DNA of 64,000 bases from Zhengella sedimenti (GTDB taxonomy: Bacteria; Pseudomonadota; Alphaproteobacteria; Rhizobiales; Rhizobiaceae). Shown in pieces: positions 7,525 through 16,243 of this stretch; position 1 is the first letter of the stretch; the number at the start of each line of letters is the position of its first letter. A program made the position numbers and the translations under genes. The DNA lies in the NCBI RefSeq assembly GCF_046506625.1, contig NZ_JBKFFP010000001.1:248001-312000 (forward strand), given 5' to 3'. The notes below the pieces were generated by a model. That model saw only the letters and a program-made list of their open reading frames with translations. It was not told where the DNA came from and ran no database searches.

Positions 7525-10464
7525 ATGAAAAACGGTGATCATCTCTTCCTCGTCGACGGCTCGGCCTACATCTTCCGGGCCTATCACGCGCTGCCGCCGC
7601 TGACCCGCAAGTCCGACGGGCTGCCGGTCGGCGCGGTGTCCGGTTTCTGCAACATGCTGTGGAAGCTCCTGAAGCAGGCGCGCGACACGGATGTGGGCGT
7701 GACGCCGACGCATTTCGCGGTGATCTTCGACTATTCGTCCAAGACCTTCCGCAACGACCTCTACGACGAATACAAGGCCAACCGCTCCGCGCCGCCGGAG
7801 GACCTGGTGCCGCAATTCGGTCTGATCCGCCAGGCGACCCGGGCCTTCGGCCTGCCCTGCATCGAGATGGAGGGCTACGAGGCCGACGACATCATCGCCA
7901 CCTATGCGCGACTTGCGGCGGAGGCCGGCGGCGACGCCACCATCATTTCCTCCGACAAGGACCTGATGCAGCTCGTCAACGGCCGGGTGTCGATGTACGA
8001 CCCGATGAAGGACCGGCAGATCGGCGTGCCGGAGGTGATCGAGAAATGGGGTGTCGGCCCCGAGAAGATGGTCGACCTGCAGGCGCTGACCGGTGATTCG
8101 GTGGACAACATCCCCGGCGTGCCCGGCATCGGACCGAAGACCGCCGCGCAGCTTCTGGACGAATACGGCGATCTCGACACGCTGCTGGCACGGGCCTCCG
8201 AGATCAAGCAGGCCAAGCGGCGCGAAAACATCATCGCCCATGCGGACAAGGCGCGTCTTTCGCGCGAACTGGTGCGGCTGAAGGACGATGTGCCGGATCT
8301 CGATCCGCTCGACACGCTGGCTCTGGACGAACCGGACGGGCCGAAGCTGATCGCCTTCCTCAAGGCCATGGAGTTCACCTCGCTGACGCGGCGGGTGGCA
8401 GAGGAAACCGGGGCGGACGCGTCCGCCGTGGAGCCCGCCCACGTGGAGGCGGAATGGGGTGCGGAGGCACACGGACCGGATCTCGATCCGGGCCTTCCCG
8501 CCACCGACGCGGCAGGGGGCGGCACCGACGGGTCCGCGACCGGGCCAGCGGAGGCTGCCGACGGAACGCCAGCGGCACTGGCCGCGGCGCGGGCCGAAGG
8601 CGCCGTCGCGTGCGCCATCGACACAACGGCCTATGAGACGATCCGCGACATGGCGACCCTGGAGGCCTGGTTCGCCGAAGCCCGCGAACAGGGGCTATTG
8701 GCCATCGACACCGAGACCACGTCTCTCGACCCGATGCAGGCCGAACTGGTGGGCTTTTCGCTGGCGCTTTCGCCCGGAAAGGCAGCCTACGTGCCGCTGA
8801 AGCACCGCACAGGCGAGGGTGACCTGCTGGGCGGCGGGCTGGCCGGGGGCCAGATCGACGAGATGCAGGCGCTTGCCGCGCTGAAAGCGCTGATGGAGGA
8901 TGCCTCCGTCCTCAAGATCGCGCAGAACCTGAAATACGATCTCGTCGTGCTGCACCGTCTCGGCATCGAGGTTGTCAGCCATGACGACACGATGCTGATG
9001 TCCTATGTGCTGGATGCCGGCAAGGGCGGGCATGGCATGGACACGCTGGCCGAGCGCTGGCTCGGCCACACGCCCATCGCCTACAAGGACGTTGCCGGGT
9101 CCGGCAAGTCGGCCGTGACCTTCGATCTTGTCCCCATCGACAAGGCCACGGCCTATGCGGCGGAAGATGCCGATGTGACGTTCAGGCTGTGGCAGGCGCT
9201 CAAGCCGCGCCTTGCGGCCGCGGGCCTCGCCCATGTCTACGAGCGCCTTGAGCGGCCGCTGGTGCATGTGCTGGCGCGCATGGAAGAGCGCGGCGTCTCG
9301 GTGGACCGGCAGATCCTGTCCCGGCTTTCCGGCGAACTGGCGCAATCGGCGGCGGCGCTGGAAGCCGAGATCGGCGCACTGGCTGGCGAGGACTTCAATC
9401 CCGGCTCTCCCAAACAGCTAGGCGACATCCTGTTTGGCAAGATGGGCCTGCCCGGCGGCAAGAAGACGAAATCCGGGCAATGGTCCACCACCGCGCAGGT
9501 GCTGGAGGACCTGGCCGCGGAAGGCCATGAACTGCCGCGCAAGATCGTCGACTGGCGCCAGCTCACCAAGCTGAAATCGACCTACACGGACGCCCTGCCC
9601 GGCTACATCCACCCGGAGACGAAGCGCGTCCACACATCCTACGCGCTGGCCTCGACGACCACGGGGCGCCTGTCATCCTCGGAGCCGAACCTGCAGAACA
9701 TTCCGGTGCGCACCGCCGAGGGACGCAAGATCCGCACCGCCTTCATCCCGGAAAAGGGCAATGTCCTGATTTCCGCCGACTACAGCCAGATCGAATTGCG
9801 CGTCCTGGCCCATGTCGCCGACATTCCGCAACTGAAAAAGGCTTTCGCCGAGGGCATGGACATTCACGCCATGACGGCGTCCGAAATGTTCGGCGTTCCG
9901 GTCGAAGGCATGCCGGGCGAAGTCCGCCGTCGCGCCAAGGCAATCAATTTCGGCATCATCTACGGCATTTCGGCCTTCGGGCTCGCCAACCAGCTCGGCA
10001 TCGAGCGCGGTGAGGCATCGGAATACATCAAGACCTATTTCACCCGCTTCCCCGGCATCCGCGACTACATGGAGGCGACCAAGGCCTTTGCGCGCGAGAA
10101 CGGCTACGTGGAAACGATCTTCGGGCGGCGGGCGCATTATCCGGACATCACGGCATCCAACCCCTCCATCCGCGCCTTCAACGAGCGCGCGGCGATCAAC
10201 GCCCCGATACAGGGGTCTGCAGCCGACATCATCCGGCGCGCCATGGTGCGCATGGAGCCGGCGCTGGAAGAAGCGAAGTCGCCGGCGCGGATGCTTTTGC
10301 AGGTGCATGACGAACTGATCTTCGAGGTGGAGGAATCCGCCGCGCCGGACGCCATCGCGGTCATCCGCAAGGTGATGGAGAATGCAGCCTTTCCGGCCGT
10401 GGACCTGTCCGTTCCCCTGCAGGTGGACGCAAGGGCGGCGAAGAACTGGGACGAGGCCCACTGA
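7525..10464 (+). CDS. polA: DNA polymerase I
   Basis: A 979-residue three-domain polymerase for Okazaki fragment processing and repair synthesis. The 5'-3' exonuclease domain (about residues 1-300) shows EADDIIATYA, SSDKDLMQL and the helix-hairpin-helix region VPGIGPKTAAQLL. The 3'-5' proofreading domain appears intact, with AIDTETTSLD, NLKYDLVVL and YAAEDADVTFRLW. The polymerase domain has motif A (SADYSQIELRVLAH), motif B (RRRAKAINFGIIYGIS) and motif C (LLQVHDELIFEV). An Ala/Gly/Asp-rich linker of about 60 residues separates the first two domains. The ATG at 7525 begins the conserved MKNGDHLFLVDGSAYIFRA; the longer open frame upstream is not conserved, and the ribosome binding site is weak. 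Confidence 0.97.
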   Translation: MKNGDHLFLVDGSAYIFRAYHALPPLTRKSDGLPVGAVSGFCNMLWKLLKQARDTDVGVTPTHFAVIFDYSSKTFRNDLYDEYKANRSAPPEDLVPQFGLIRQATRAFGLPCIEMEGYEADDIIATYARLAAEAGGDATIISSDKDLMQLVNGRVSMYDPMKDRQIGVPEVIEKWGVGPEKMVDLQALTGDSVDNIPGVPGIGPKTAAQLLDEYGDLDTLLARASEIKQAKRRENIIAHADKARLSRELVRLKDDVPDLDPLDTLALDEPDGPKLIAFLKAMEFTSLTRRVAEETGADASAVEPAHVEAEWGAEAHGPDLDPGLPATDAAGGGTDGSATGPAEAADGTPAALAAARAEGAVACAIDTTAYETIRDMATLEAWFAEAREQGLLAIDTETTSLDPMQAELVGFSLALSPGKAAYVPLKHRTGEGDLLGGGLAGGQIDEMQALAALKALMEDASVLKIAQNLKYDLVVLHRLGIEVVSHDDTMLMSYVLDAGKGGHGMDTLAERWLGHTPIAYKDVAGSGKSAVTFDLVPIDKATAYAAEDADVTFRLWQALKPRLAAAGLAHVYERLERPLVHVLARMEERGVSVDRQILSRLSGELAQSAAALEAEIGALAGEDFNPGSPKQLGDILFGKMGLPGGKKTKSGQWSTTAQVLEDLAAEGHELPRKIVDWRQLTKLKSTYTDALPGYIHPETKRVHTSYALASTTTGRLSSSEPNLQNIPVRTAEGRKIRTAFIPEKGNVLISADYSQIELRVLAHVADIPQLKKAFAEGMDIHAMTASEMFGVPVEGMPGEVRRRAKAINFGIIYGISAFGLANQLGIERGEASEYIKTYFTRFPGIRDYMEATKAFARENGYVETIFGRRAHYPDITASNPSIRAFNERAAINAPIQGSAADIIRRAMVRMEPALEEAKSPARMLLQVHDELIFEVEESAAPDAIAVIRKVMENAAFPAVDLSVPLQVDARAAKNWDEAH

Positions 10465-10564
10465 AAAAGCCGATCGCAGACTCATCATTTCGCCTTTCGG
10501 CGTAGTGGAATGATCCTAAAGCTTCGTCTAATGTTTGTGCCGGGGCGAAGGCAGGGGATCAGGA

Positions 10565-11287
10565 ATGAGACAAGCGACTTTCTGGGTGCTGGCGGCTCTG
10601 CTGGCACTGGGGGCTTGCCAGTCGGCGAGCGAAGGCCAGTCGGGACTGGCCGTGACGGCATCCGGGACGGGAGCCCAACGGACGGCACCGGCCGGGACTG
10701 CCCCGACCGCCGCCGCCTATGCGGCAAGCCGGCCGGCAACACCGGCACAATGCGCCATTCAGGTCGCCGGCGGGCCGCCGCCAAAGCCGGACAAGGGCGC
10801 TGACTTCGCGCAGAATGCGGTCGGCAAGAACGTGGCCCGCAATGTGGGGCGCAATGCCATTTCAAGCATTGCCGCCAATATCGCCGGACCGCTCGGCGGC
10901 GCCGTCGGCAGCGCGGTGGCCGTGCAGGCAATCCGCACCGAGCAGGATCTTCACGGCAAATGGTTCGTCACGGACGGCGCGCCCGAATGCGGCTGCGAGA
11001 TCGATATCGCGACAAGCACGGGCCTCGTTCCGGTCGGCTATTTCCGCACAAGCGGTTACCGGCTGAAGGACGCCAAGGGCGGACGCGTGGCGAATGTGAG
11101 CTGCTCCAATCCGCTGATCGCCTCGGCGGCAAGCTTCGCGCTCGGCTATTCCTTCACCGGCTATGACGCGCAACTGGCGCTCCAGTCGGCCAACGGATCC
11201 GCGGTCGGCCTGCTCAACCGCGACGGGGTCAACTACTTTTCCGGGACCCTTGCCGACGGCACGCCTGTGACCATGTGGCGGCGCTGA
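10565..11287 (+). CDS. Lipoprotein with C-terminal Inh/Omp19-like domain
   Basis: A 240-residue lipoprotein. The signal peptide ends in a clear lipobox, LALGAC. An Ala/Gly/Thr-rich stretch leads into a hydrophobic glycine-rich segment (about residues 85-125). The last 110 residues start at LHGKWFVTDGAPECGCEIDI and end with a run around FSGTLADGTPVTMWRR. That end closely resembles the C-terminal pattern of the AprI/Inh metalloprotease inhibitor fold and of Brucella Omp19, from memory of those families. It probably sits on the inner leaflet of the outer membrane or on the surface and may inhibit proteases. AGGGGATCAGGA upstream supports the start. The assignment rests on pattern likeness, so function is only likely. 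Confidence 0.65.
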   Translation: MRQATFWVLAALLALGACQSASEGQSGLAVTASGTGAQRTAPAGTAPTAAAYAASRPATPAQCAIQVAGGPPPKPDKGADFAQNAVGKNVARNVGRNAISSIAANIAGPLGGAVGSAVAVQAIRTEQDLHGKWFVTDGAPECGCEIDIATSTGLVPVGYFRTSGYRLKDAKGGRVANVSCSNPLIASAASFALGYSFTGYDAQLALQSANGSAVGLLNRDGVNYFSGTLADGTPVTMWRR

Positions 11288-11306
11288 CACCGCAAGCCGG
11301 CCGCGG

Positions 11307-11567
11307 TCAGCCGCGCAGGGCCTGGATCAGCTGGGCCTTGTTCATGGATGACCGGCCGCTGATGTCGAGTTCGCGGGCACGCGCGTAGAGCTCGTCCCGC
11401 GTCCAATCCTCATATGGTGCGGCCTTGCCGCCCTTTCGCGACGGATTCATGGACGGGTTGGCCTTGGCGTTCGCAATCGCAGCGGCCTTGGACTTGGAAT
11501 AACCCTTGTCGCGCAATTCTTCATAGGTCTCGTCGTCCTTGACGGCAGGTCCGTGATCCCTGGCCAT
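11307..11567 (-). CDS. DUF7218 / Rho N-terminal-like small protein
   Basis: An 86-residue charged protein. The first half, with RDHGPAVKDDETYEELRDKGYSKSKAAAIANA trimmed to its core KDDETYEELRDKGYSK, matches the short DUF7218-type domain. The last 35 residues (WTRDELYARARELDISGRS onward) look like the Rho termination factor N-terminal/SAP-like helical fold. Such proteins may bind nucleic acid, but none is well characterised. The ATG lies three bases after the stop of the gene at 11571-11945, with a GGAGGGGAGGG ribosome binding site inside that gene's end. The two are very likely co-translated. Confidence 0.75.
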   Translation of the reverse strand: MARDHGPAVKDDETYEELRDKGYSKSKAAAIANAKANPSMNPSRKGGKAAPYEDWTRDELYARARELDISGRSSMNKAQLIQALRG

Positions 11568-11570
11568 GGC

Positions 11571-11945
11571 TCAGCCCTCCCCTCCCTTGCGGCGCAGATA
11601 GTCTTCCGCCTCGTCGGACGGCATCGCGTCGGTGCGCGTTTGCGGATCCATGCCGGGTTGACCGTCGCCCTCGACGCCTGCAAGGCCGGGTTCGAGTTCC
11701 GCGTCCAGCCGGTCGATTTCCGCCAGAAGATTATCGAATTCATGGCCGCGGTCGGCATGATCGCGGGCATCCAGGGCAGCGCGAATCCACTTCAATTCCT
11801 CGCGGCGCTCCTCCAGCGGTTCGTCTGAAAAGGCAATGGCGCGGATGTCGTCCAGCGTGATGTCCTGGGCAATGCCCGGCGAATCGCCATCGCCGCCTAT
11901 CGTGGCGTTTTCGGCCAGGACAGGCCCCTTCTCGAACAACGGCAT
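11571..11945 (-). CDS. Small acidic protein, unknown function
   Basis: A 124-residue hydrophilic, acidic protein starting MPLFEKGPVLAENATIGG. The middle is predicted helical (DEPLEERREELKWIRAALDAR), and the C-terminus EDYLRRKGGEG is charged. I do not recognise a family. The ATG at 11945 is preceded by GGAG at suitable spacing; the longer frame to 12014 lacks support. It forms a two-gene unit with the DUF7218-like gene three bases downstream. The pairing of two small, charged, soluble proteins resembles stress-associated gene pairs, which is inference only. Confidence 0.65.
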   Translation of the reverse strand: MPLFEKGPVLAENATIGGDGDSPGIAQDITLDDIRAIAFSDEPLEERREELKWIRAALDARDHADRGHEFDNLLAEIDRLDAELEPGLAGVEGDGQPGMDPQTRTDAMPSDEAEDYLRRKGGEG

Positions 11946-12013
11946 GACTGAACTCCATCTCCGGGTTGATCGGTTCGCAGGAACAACGCGGGCAAGGGAG
12001 ATTCGTTCAGGCA

Positions 12014-12043
12014 AAGAGAAACGGCGGCGCCCGGGGCGCCGCC
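12014..12043 (-). terminator. Terminator of the coxSLM-like operon
   Basis: A nine-base GC stem (GGCGGCGCC with GGCGCCGCC, three-base loop, 12023-12043) lies just after the stop of the subunit M gene. On the minus strand it is followed by GTTTCTCTTTGC, a T-rich tail. This is a plausible intrinsic terminator for the three-gene operon. Confidence 0.7.
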
Positions 12044-12072
12044 GCTCAATGTGATCGAGCCCTGGTCGAGGC

Positions 12073-12867
12073 TCAGCCGATGGCGCGGACCGCGCGGGCC
12101 GTCATCACGGCAACCAGGTTGGCGCGATAATCGGCCGAGGCATGAATGTCGCTCATCAGGCCGGAGGCATCGGCCTTGAGCCCGGAGACAGCATCGGCCG
12201 AGAAGTTCGACGACAGCGCCTGTTCGGCTTCGGACCAGCGGAACACGCCGTCCGATCCGGCACCGGTCACCGCGACGCGCACGCCGTCGCCATGCTTCGC
12301 AACGAAAACGCCGGTCATGGCGTAGCGCGATGCCGGGTTCGGAAACTTCGCATAGCTGGACGCGGCGCAGGCGGGCACCTTGACCGCCTTGACCAGTTCA
12401 CCCTCTTCCAGCGCCGTCTCGAACAGGCCGGTGAAGAAGTCGTCAGCCGCGATCTCGCGCTTGTCGGTGACGATGGTCGCACCGAGCGCCACCATGGCCG
12501 AGGGATAGTCGGCGGCCGGGTCGTTGTTGGCGATCGAACCGCCGATCGTGCCCATGTGGCGCACATGCGGATCGCCGATATGGGAAGCGAGGCTGGCGAG
12601 GCCCGGGCAGGCCTTCTTCACGGTGTCGGAGCCGGCCACTTCCGCGTGGGTGGTGGTGGCGCCGATTGTGAGCGTATCGCCGTCAAGGGAGATGCCCGAC
12701 ATGCCGGCATGGCGCAGGTCGATGAGGTTCTCCGGCGCGGCAAGGCGCGTCTTCATGGCCGGGATGAGCGTCTGGCCGCCGGCGACATACTTCGCTTCGG
12801 ACGCCGAACCGGCCAGCTTTGCGGCCTCATCGGCCGAGGACGCACGGTGATAGGTGGTGTTGTACAT
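12073..12867 (-). CDS. CO dehydrogenase-like FAD-binding subunit (CoxM family)
   Basis: A 264-residue flavoprotein subunit of the xanthine oxidase/CO dehydrogenase family. The FAD-binding features are visible: AGGQTLIPAMKTRLAAPENLIDL near the N-terminus and the second motif around HMGTIGGSIANNDPAADYP. It passes electrons from the iron-sulfur subunit to the acceptor. It is the last gene of the order S-L-M, with 86 bases separating it from the large subunit gene. A terminator follows. The true substrate of the complex is unknown because the large subunit is form II. Confidence 0.9.
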   Translation of the reverse strand: MYNTTYHRASSADEAAKLAGSASEAKYVAGGQTLIPAMKTRLAAPENLIDLRHAGMSGISLDGDTLTIGATTTHAEVAGSDTVKKACPGLASLASHIGDPHVRHMGTIGGSIANNDPAADYPSAMVALGATIVTDKREIAADDFFTGLFETALEEGELVKAVKVPACAASSYAKFPNPASRYAMTGVFVAKHGDGVRVAVTGAGSDGVFRWSEAEQALSSNFSADAVSGLKADASGLMSDIHASADYRANLVAVMTARAVRAIG

Positions 12868-12953
12868 GGATCTCTTGTCCTTCTGACTGCATCAGGCGGG
12901 CGGTCCGCCTGCGCGCCCGGCATAGCCGGCGCGCAGGCCCGTCCCGCTTCCGG

Positions 12954-15296
12954 TCACTTGGCGTTGCAGGCGGCCCAGACCTTCTGCGGCGTGGCCGGCA
13001 TGGTCAGGCTGTTGTTGCCGATCGCGTTGGTGATCGCGTTGATGATGGCCGGCGGCGAGCCGATGGCGCCCGCCTCGCCACAGCCCTTGATGCCGAGCGG
13101 ATTGCCCGGGCACGGGGTGATGTGGTGCGAGACCTCGAAGGAGGGCACATCGTCGGCGCGCGGCATGCAGTAGTCCTGGTAGGACGCGGTCAGAAGCTGG
13201 CCGCTTTCGTCATAGACGACACCCTCCAGAAGCGCCTGGCCGATGCCCTGGGTCAGGCCGCCATGCACCTGGCCCTCGACGATCATCGGGTTGATGATGT
13301 TGCCGAAGTCGTCGGCGGCGACGAAGCGCAGGACCTCGGTCTTGCCGGTCTCGGGATCCACCTCGACCTCGGCAATGTAGCAGCCGCCGGGGAAGGTGAA
13401 GTTGGTCGGATCGTAGAAGGCGGTTTCCTTCAGGCCGGGCTCCATCCCTTCGGGCAGGTTGTGGGCCGTGTAGGCGGCCAGCGCCATCTGGAACCAGGGC
13501 ACCGACTTGTCGGTGCCGGCGACCTTCAGTTCGCCGTTCTCGATGACGATGTCACCCTCGTCGGCCTCCAGCAGGTGGGCCGCGATCTTCTTGGCCTTGC
13601 TCTCGACCTTGTCGAGTGCCTTGACGATGGCTGACATGCCGACCGCGCCGGAGCGCGAGCCGTAGGTGCCCATGCCCATCTGCACCTTGTCGGTATCGCC
13701 ATGGACAATGGAAACGCTGTCGATGGGCACGCCGAGGCGTTCGTTGACAAGCTGGGCGAAGGTCGTCTCATGGCCCTGGCCGTGGCTGTGCGAACCGGTG
13801 AGCACCTCGATGGTGCCGACCGCATTCACGCGCACCTCTGCGGACTCCCACAGGCCGACGCCGGCGCCGAGCGAGCCGACCGCCGCCGACGGCGCGATGC
13901 CGCAGGCCTCGATGTAGCAGCTCATGCCGATGCCGCGCAGCTTGCCGTTCTTCGCGCTTTCGGCCTTGCGCGCCTCGAAGCCCTTGTAGTCGATGGCTTC
14001 CATGGCGGCGTTCAGCGTGGCCTCGAAGTCGCCGGTGTCATAGCACATGATGACCGGCGTCTGGTACGGGAACTCGCGGATGAAGTTGATGCGGCGCAGT
14101 TCGGCCGGATCGACGCCGAGTTCGCGTGCCGCCGTTTCCACCGTCCGCTCCAGCAGGTAGGTGGCTTCCGGGCGGCCGGCGCCGCGATAGGCGTCGACCG
14201 GCACGGTGTTGGTGTAGGCGGTCTTCACGTTGCAGTGGATGGCCGGGATCGCATACTGGCCCGACAGCAGCGTGGCGTAGAGATAGGTCGGGACCGAGGA
14301 CGAGAAGAGCGACATGTAGGCGCCCAGATTGGCCACCGTCTCGACCTTCAGGCCGGTGATGCGGTTGTCCTTGTCGAAGGCCATCTTGACCTTGGAGACA
14401 TGGTCGCGGCCATGGGCATCCGTCATGAACGCCTCGGTGCGGTCGGCCGTCCACTTGACCGGCACGCCGGTGCGCTTGGATGCCCAGAGGCAGATGATCT
14501 CCTCGGGGTAGATGTAGATCTTGGCGCCAAAGCCGCCGCCGACATCCGGCGCGATCACGCGCAGCTTGTTTTCCGGCGCGACATTGTAGAAGGCGCTCAT
14601 CACCAGACGGGCGACGTGCGGGTTCTGCGAGGTCGTCCAGCAGGTGTAGTGATCCTCGGCCTTGTCATAGACGCCGAGCGTGGCGCGCGGCTCCATCGGG
14701 TTGGGCGACAGCCGGTTGTTGAGGATCTCGATCTCGGTGACGTGGGCAGCCTCGGCGATTGCCTTGTCGGCCGCGCTCTCGTCGCCGATTTCCCAGTCGT
14801 AGATCAGGTTGCCGTCGGCCTCCGGGTGGATCTGCGGCGCGCCCGGCTTGAGCGCGTCGACCGCATGGATGACGGCCGGCAGCTCCTCGTATTCGACGTT
14901 GACCGCTTCCGCGGCGTCGCGGGCCTGACCGCGCGTCTCGGCGACGACGATGGCGACCGCATCGCCAACATAGCGCACCGTCGAGGTGGCCATGGGCTCC
15001 CAGGCACCCATCTTCATCGGCGTGCCGTCCTTGGAATGGATCATCCAGCCGCAGATCAGGTTGCCGATGCCGTCAGCCTTGAGCTGCTTGCCGGTGAGAA
15101 CGCCGATGACGCCCGGCATGCCTTCCGCCGCCGATGTGTCGATCGAAGCGATCTTCGCATGGGCATGCGGGCTGCGGACGAAGGCCGCGTATTTCATGCC
15201 CGGAACGCTCATGTCGTCGGTGTAGCGGCCCGCTCCCGTGATGAACCGCTTGTCTTCCTTGCGCGCAACGCGTGCGCCAATGCCTTCCATTCCCAT
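12954..15296 (-). CDS. Form II CO dehydrogenase-like molybdopterin subunit (CoxL family)
   Basis: A 780-residue molybdenum hydroxylase large subunit. It starts GIGARVARKEDKRFITGAG, as usual for CoxL. The active-site loop reads AYRGAGRPEATYLLER, the form II signature, instead of the AYRCSFR loop with the copper-binding cysteine of true (form I) CO dehydrogenases. Further cofactor contacts are suggested by DVGGGFGAKIYIYPE and the C-terminal GCGEAGAIGSPPAIINA. The substrate may be an aldehyde, an N-heterocycle or a related compound; CO use would need testing. GGAGGAGC precedes the ATG at 15296. No cox accessory genes (coxD, E, F, G) are in the window. Confidence 0.9.
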   Translation of the reverse strand: MGMEGIGARVARKEDKRFITGAGRYTDDMSVPGMKYAAFVRSPHAHAKIASIDTSAAEGMPGVIGVLTGKQLKADGIGNLICGWMIHSKDGTPMKMGAWEPMATSTVRYVGDAVAIVVAETRGQARDAAEAVNVEYEELPAVIHAVDALKPGAPQIHPEADGNLIYDWEIGDESAADKAIAEAAHVTEIEILNNRLSPNPMEPRATLGVYDKAEDHYTCWTTSQNPHVARLVMSAFYNVAPENKLRVIAPDVGGGFGAKIYIYPEEIICLWASKRTGVPVKWTADRTEAFMTDAHGRDHVSKVKMAFDKDNRITGLKVETVANLGAYMSLFSSSVPTYLYATLLSGQYAIPAIHCNVKTAYTNTVPVDAYRGAGRPEATYLLERTVETAARELGVDPAELRRINFIREFPYQTPVIMCYDTGDFEATLNAAMEAIDYKGFEARKAESAKNGKLRGIGMSCYIEACGIAPSAAVGSLGAGVGLWESAEVRVNAVGTIEVLTGSHSHGQGHETTFAQLVNERLGVPIDSVSIVHGDTDKVQMGMGTYGSRSGAVGMSAIVKALDKVESKAKKIAAHLLEADEGDIVIENGELKVAGTDKSVPWFQMALAAYTAHNLPEGMEPGLKETAFYDPTNFTFPGGCYIAEVEVDPETGKTEVLRFVAADDFGNIINPMIVEGQVHGGLTQGIGQALLEGVVYDESGQLLTASYQDYCMPRADDVPSFEVSHHITPCPGNPLGIKGCGEAGAIGSPPAIINAITNAIGNNSLTMPATPQKVWAACNAK

Positions 15297-15454
15297 TTTT
15301 CAAGCTCCTCCGCCTGTCCGGGAGCGAATAGCGGGTCACCGATGTCGAACAGCGGATGAGAGGGTTCTCTCCCTTGCCGCACCGTTCGGCCTATCGCGTC
15401 TTCCCCTATTCGCCTTTCCCTGTTCGCTACTCGCTAATTCGCCATTCGCCCGAT
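15297..15454. repeat. GCGAAT/ATTCGC repeat between the S and L genes
   Basis: The gap between the small and large subunit genes holds degenerate copies of a short word: read on the minus strand, GCGAAT, GCGAGTAGCGAA and GCGAATAG recur between 15408 and 15450. A reverse copy (GCGAATAGCGGG, plus strand) sits at 15324-15335, so the ends of the element can pair over eight bases (GCGAATAG with CTATTCGC). I recall similar GCGAATAG-type repeats between genes in other Hyphomicrobiales. It may be a mobile palindromic element or an mRNA hairpin. Confidence 0.6.
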
Positions 15455-15943
15455 TCAGGCCGCCGCGGCGCCCTTGGCCATTTCGTCCGAGGCCGCAAGA
15501 ATGGCCTTGACGATGTTGTGATAGCCCGTGCAGCGGCAGATGTTGCCTTCCAGCTCGGCGCGAACCGTCTTCTCGTCGAGCTTGCCGGGGCCGTAACGGT
15601 TGATCATGTCGGTTGCAGCCATGATCATGCCCGGCGTGCAGAAGCCGCACTGCAGGCCATGATGCTCCTTGAAGGCCGCCTGGACGGGGGTCAGGTCGCC
15701 CGCGCCGGCAAGACCCTCGATGGTCACCACGTCGGAGCCGCTGGCCTGGGCGGCCAGCATGGTGCAGGATTTCACCGCCTTCCCGTCGACATGGACAACG
15801 CAGGCGCCGCACTGGGACGTGTCGCAGCCGACATGGGTGCCCGTCAGGCCAAGGTTGTCGCGCAGGAAATGCACCAGAAGCGTGCGGTCCTCGCACTGGG
15901 CGCTCACCTTCCGGCCATTTACGGTCATCGATACTTCAGACAT
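15455..15943 (-). CDS. CO dehydrogenase-like [2Fe-2S] subunit (CoxS family)
   Basis: A 162-residue iron-sulfur subunit. The plant-type [2Fe-2S] motif reads GCDTSQCGACVVHVDG followed by KSC. The C-terminal helical [2Fe-2S] domain has QCGFCTPGMIMA and NICRCTGYHNIVKAI. All eight expected cysteines are present. It relays electrons from the molybdenum centre to FAD. AGGAGGACTTG lies directly before the ATG at 15943. It is the first gene of the S-L-M operon, and the promoter should lie between 15944 and 16243. Confidence 0.93.
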   Translation of the reverse strand: MSEVSMTVNGRKVSAQCEDRTLLVHFLRDNLGLTGTHVGCDTSQCGACVVHVDGKAVKSCTMLAAQASGSDVVTIEGLAGAGDLTPVQAAFKEHHGLQCGFCTPGMIMAATDMINRYGPGKLDEKTVRAELEGNICRCTGYHNIVKAILAASDEMAKGAAAA

Positions 15944-16243
15944 CAAGTCCTCCTCCCAAGGAACCATGCATTGCACATGGCAGGATTTACGGAAAACGTC
16001 AGGCTTTCAAGCCCGCGCCATCGATTCGGGCGAATGATTCCTGACCGGACGCCGGGCCCGCACACATGCACGGCTCTCCCTGCCAGGCCCTCCATACCCT
16101 TCGCGGAAACAATGCCGTCCCGGTCCACGGGGCGGTATTGTACTTTCGGTCGCAAGGGCAACGCGGGCGGAGGGCGGCGGGGTGCTGTTGCGTTGGTGAA
16201 TTTCCACAAGCATAATACGGGGCAAGCGCGGCACCGGCAGAGG
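15944..16243. other. Divergent intergenic region, coxS-like and FIST genes
   Basis: A 300-base region between two divergent genes, so it must carry both promoters. On the plus strand CATAAT at 16211-16216 could be a -10 box, but I find no -35 box at proper spacing. Open frames crossing it on either strand are Arg/Pro-rich and look non-coding. I see nothing else to report here. Confidence 0.4.

Noticed and set aside
12142..13173. Long plus-strand open frames opposite the molybdenum hydroxylase genes
   Set aside because: Antisense shadows in high-GC DNA; no ribosome binding site, no family pattern.
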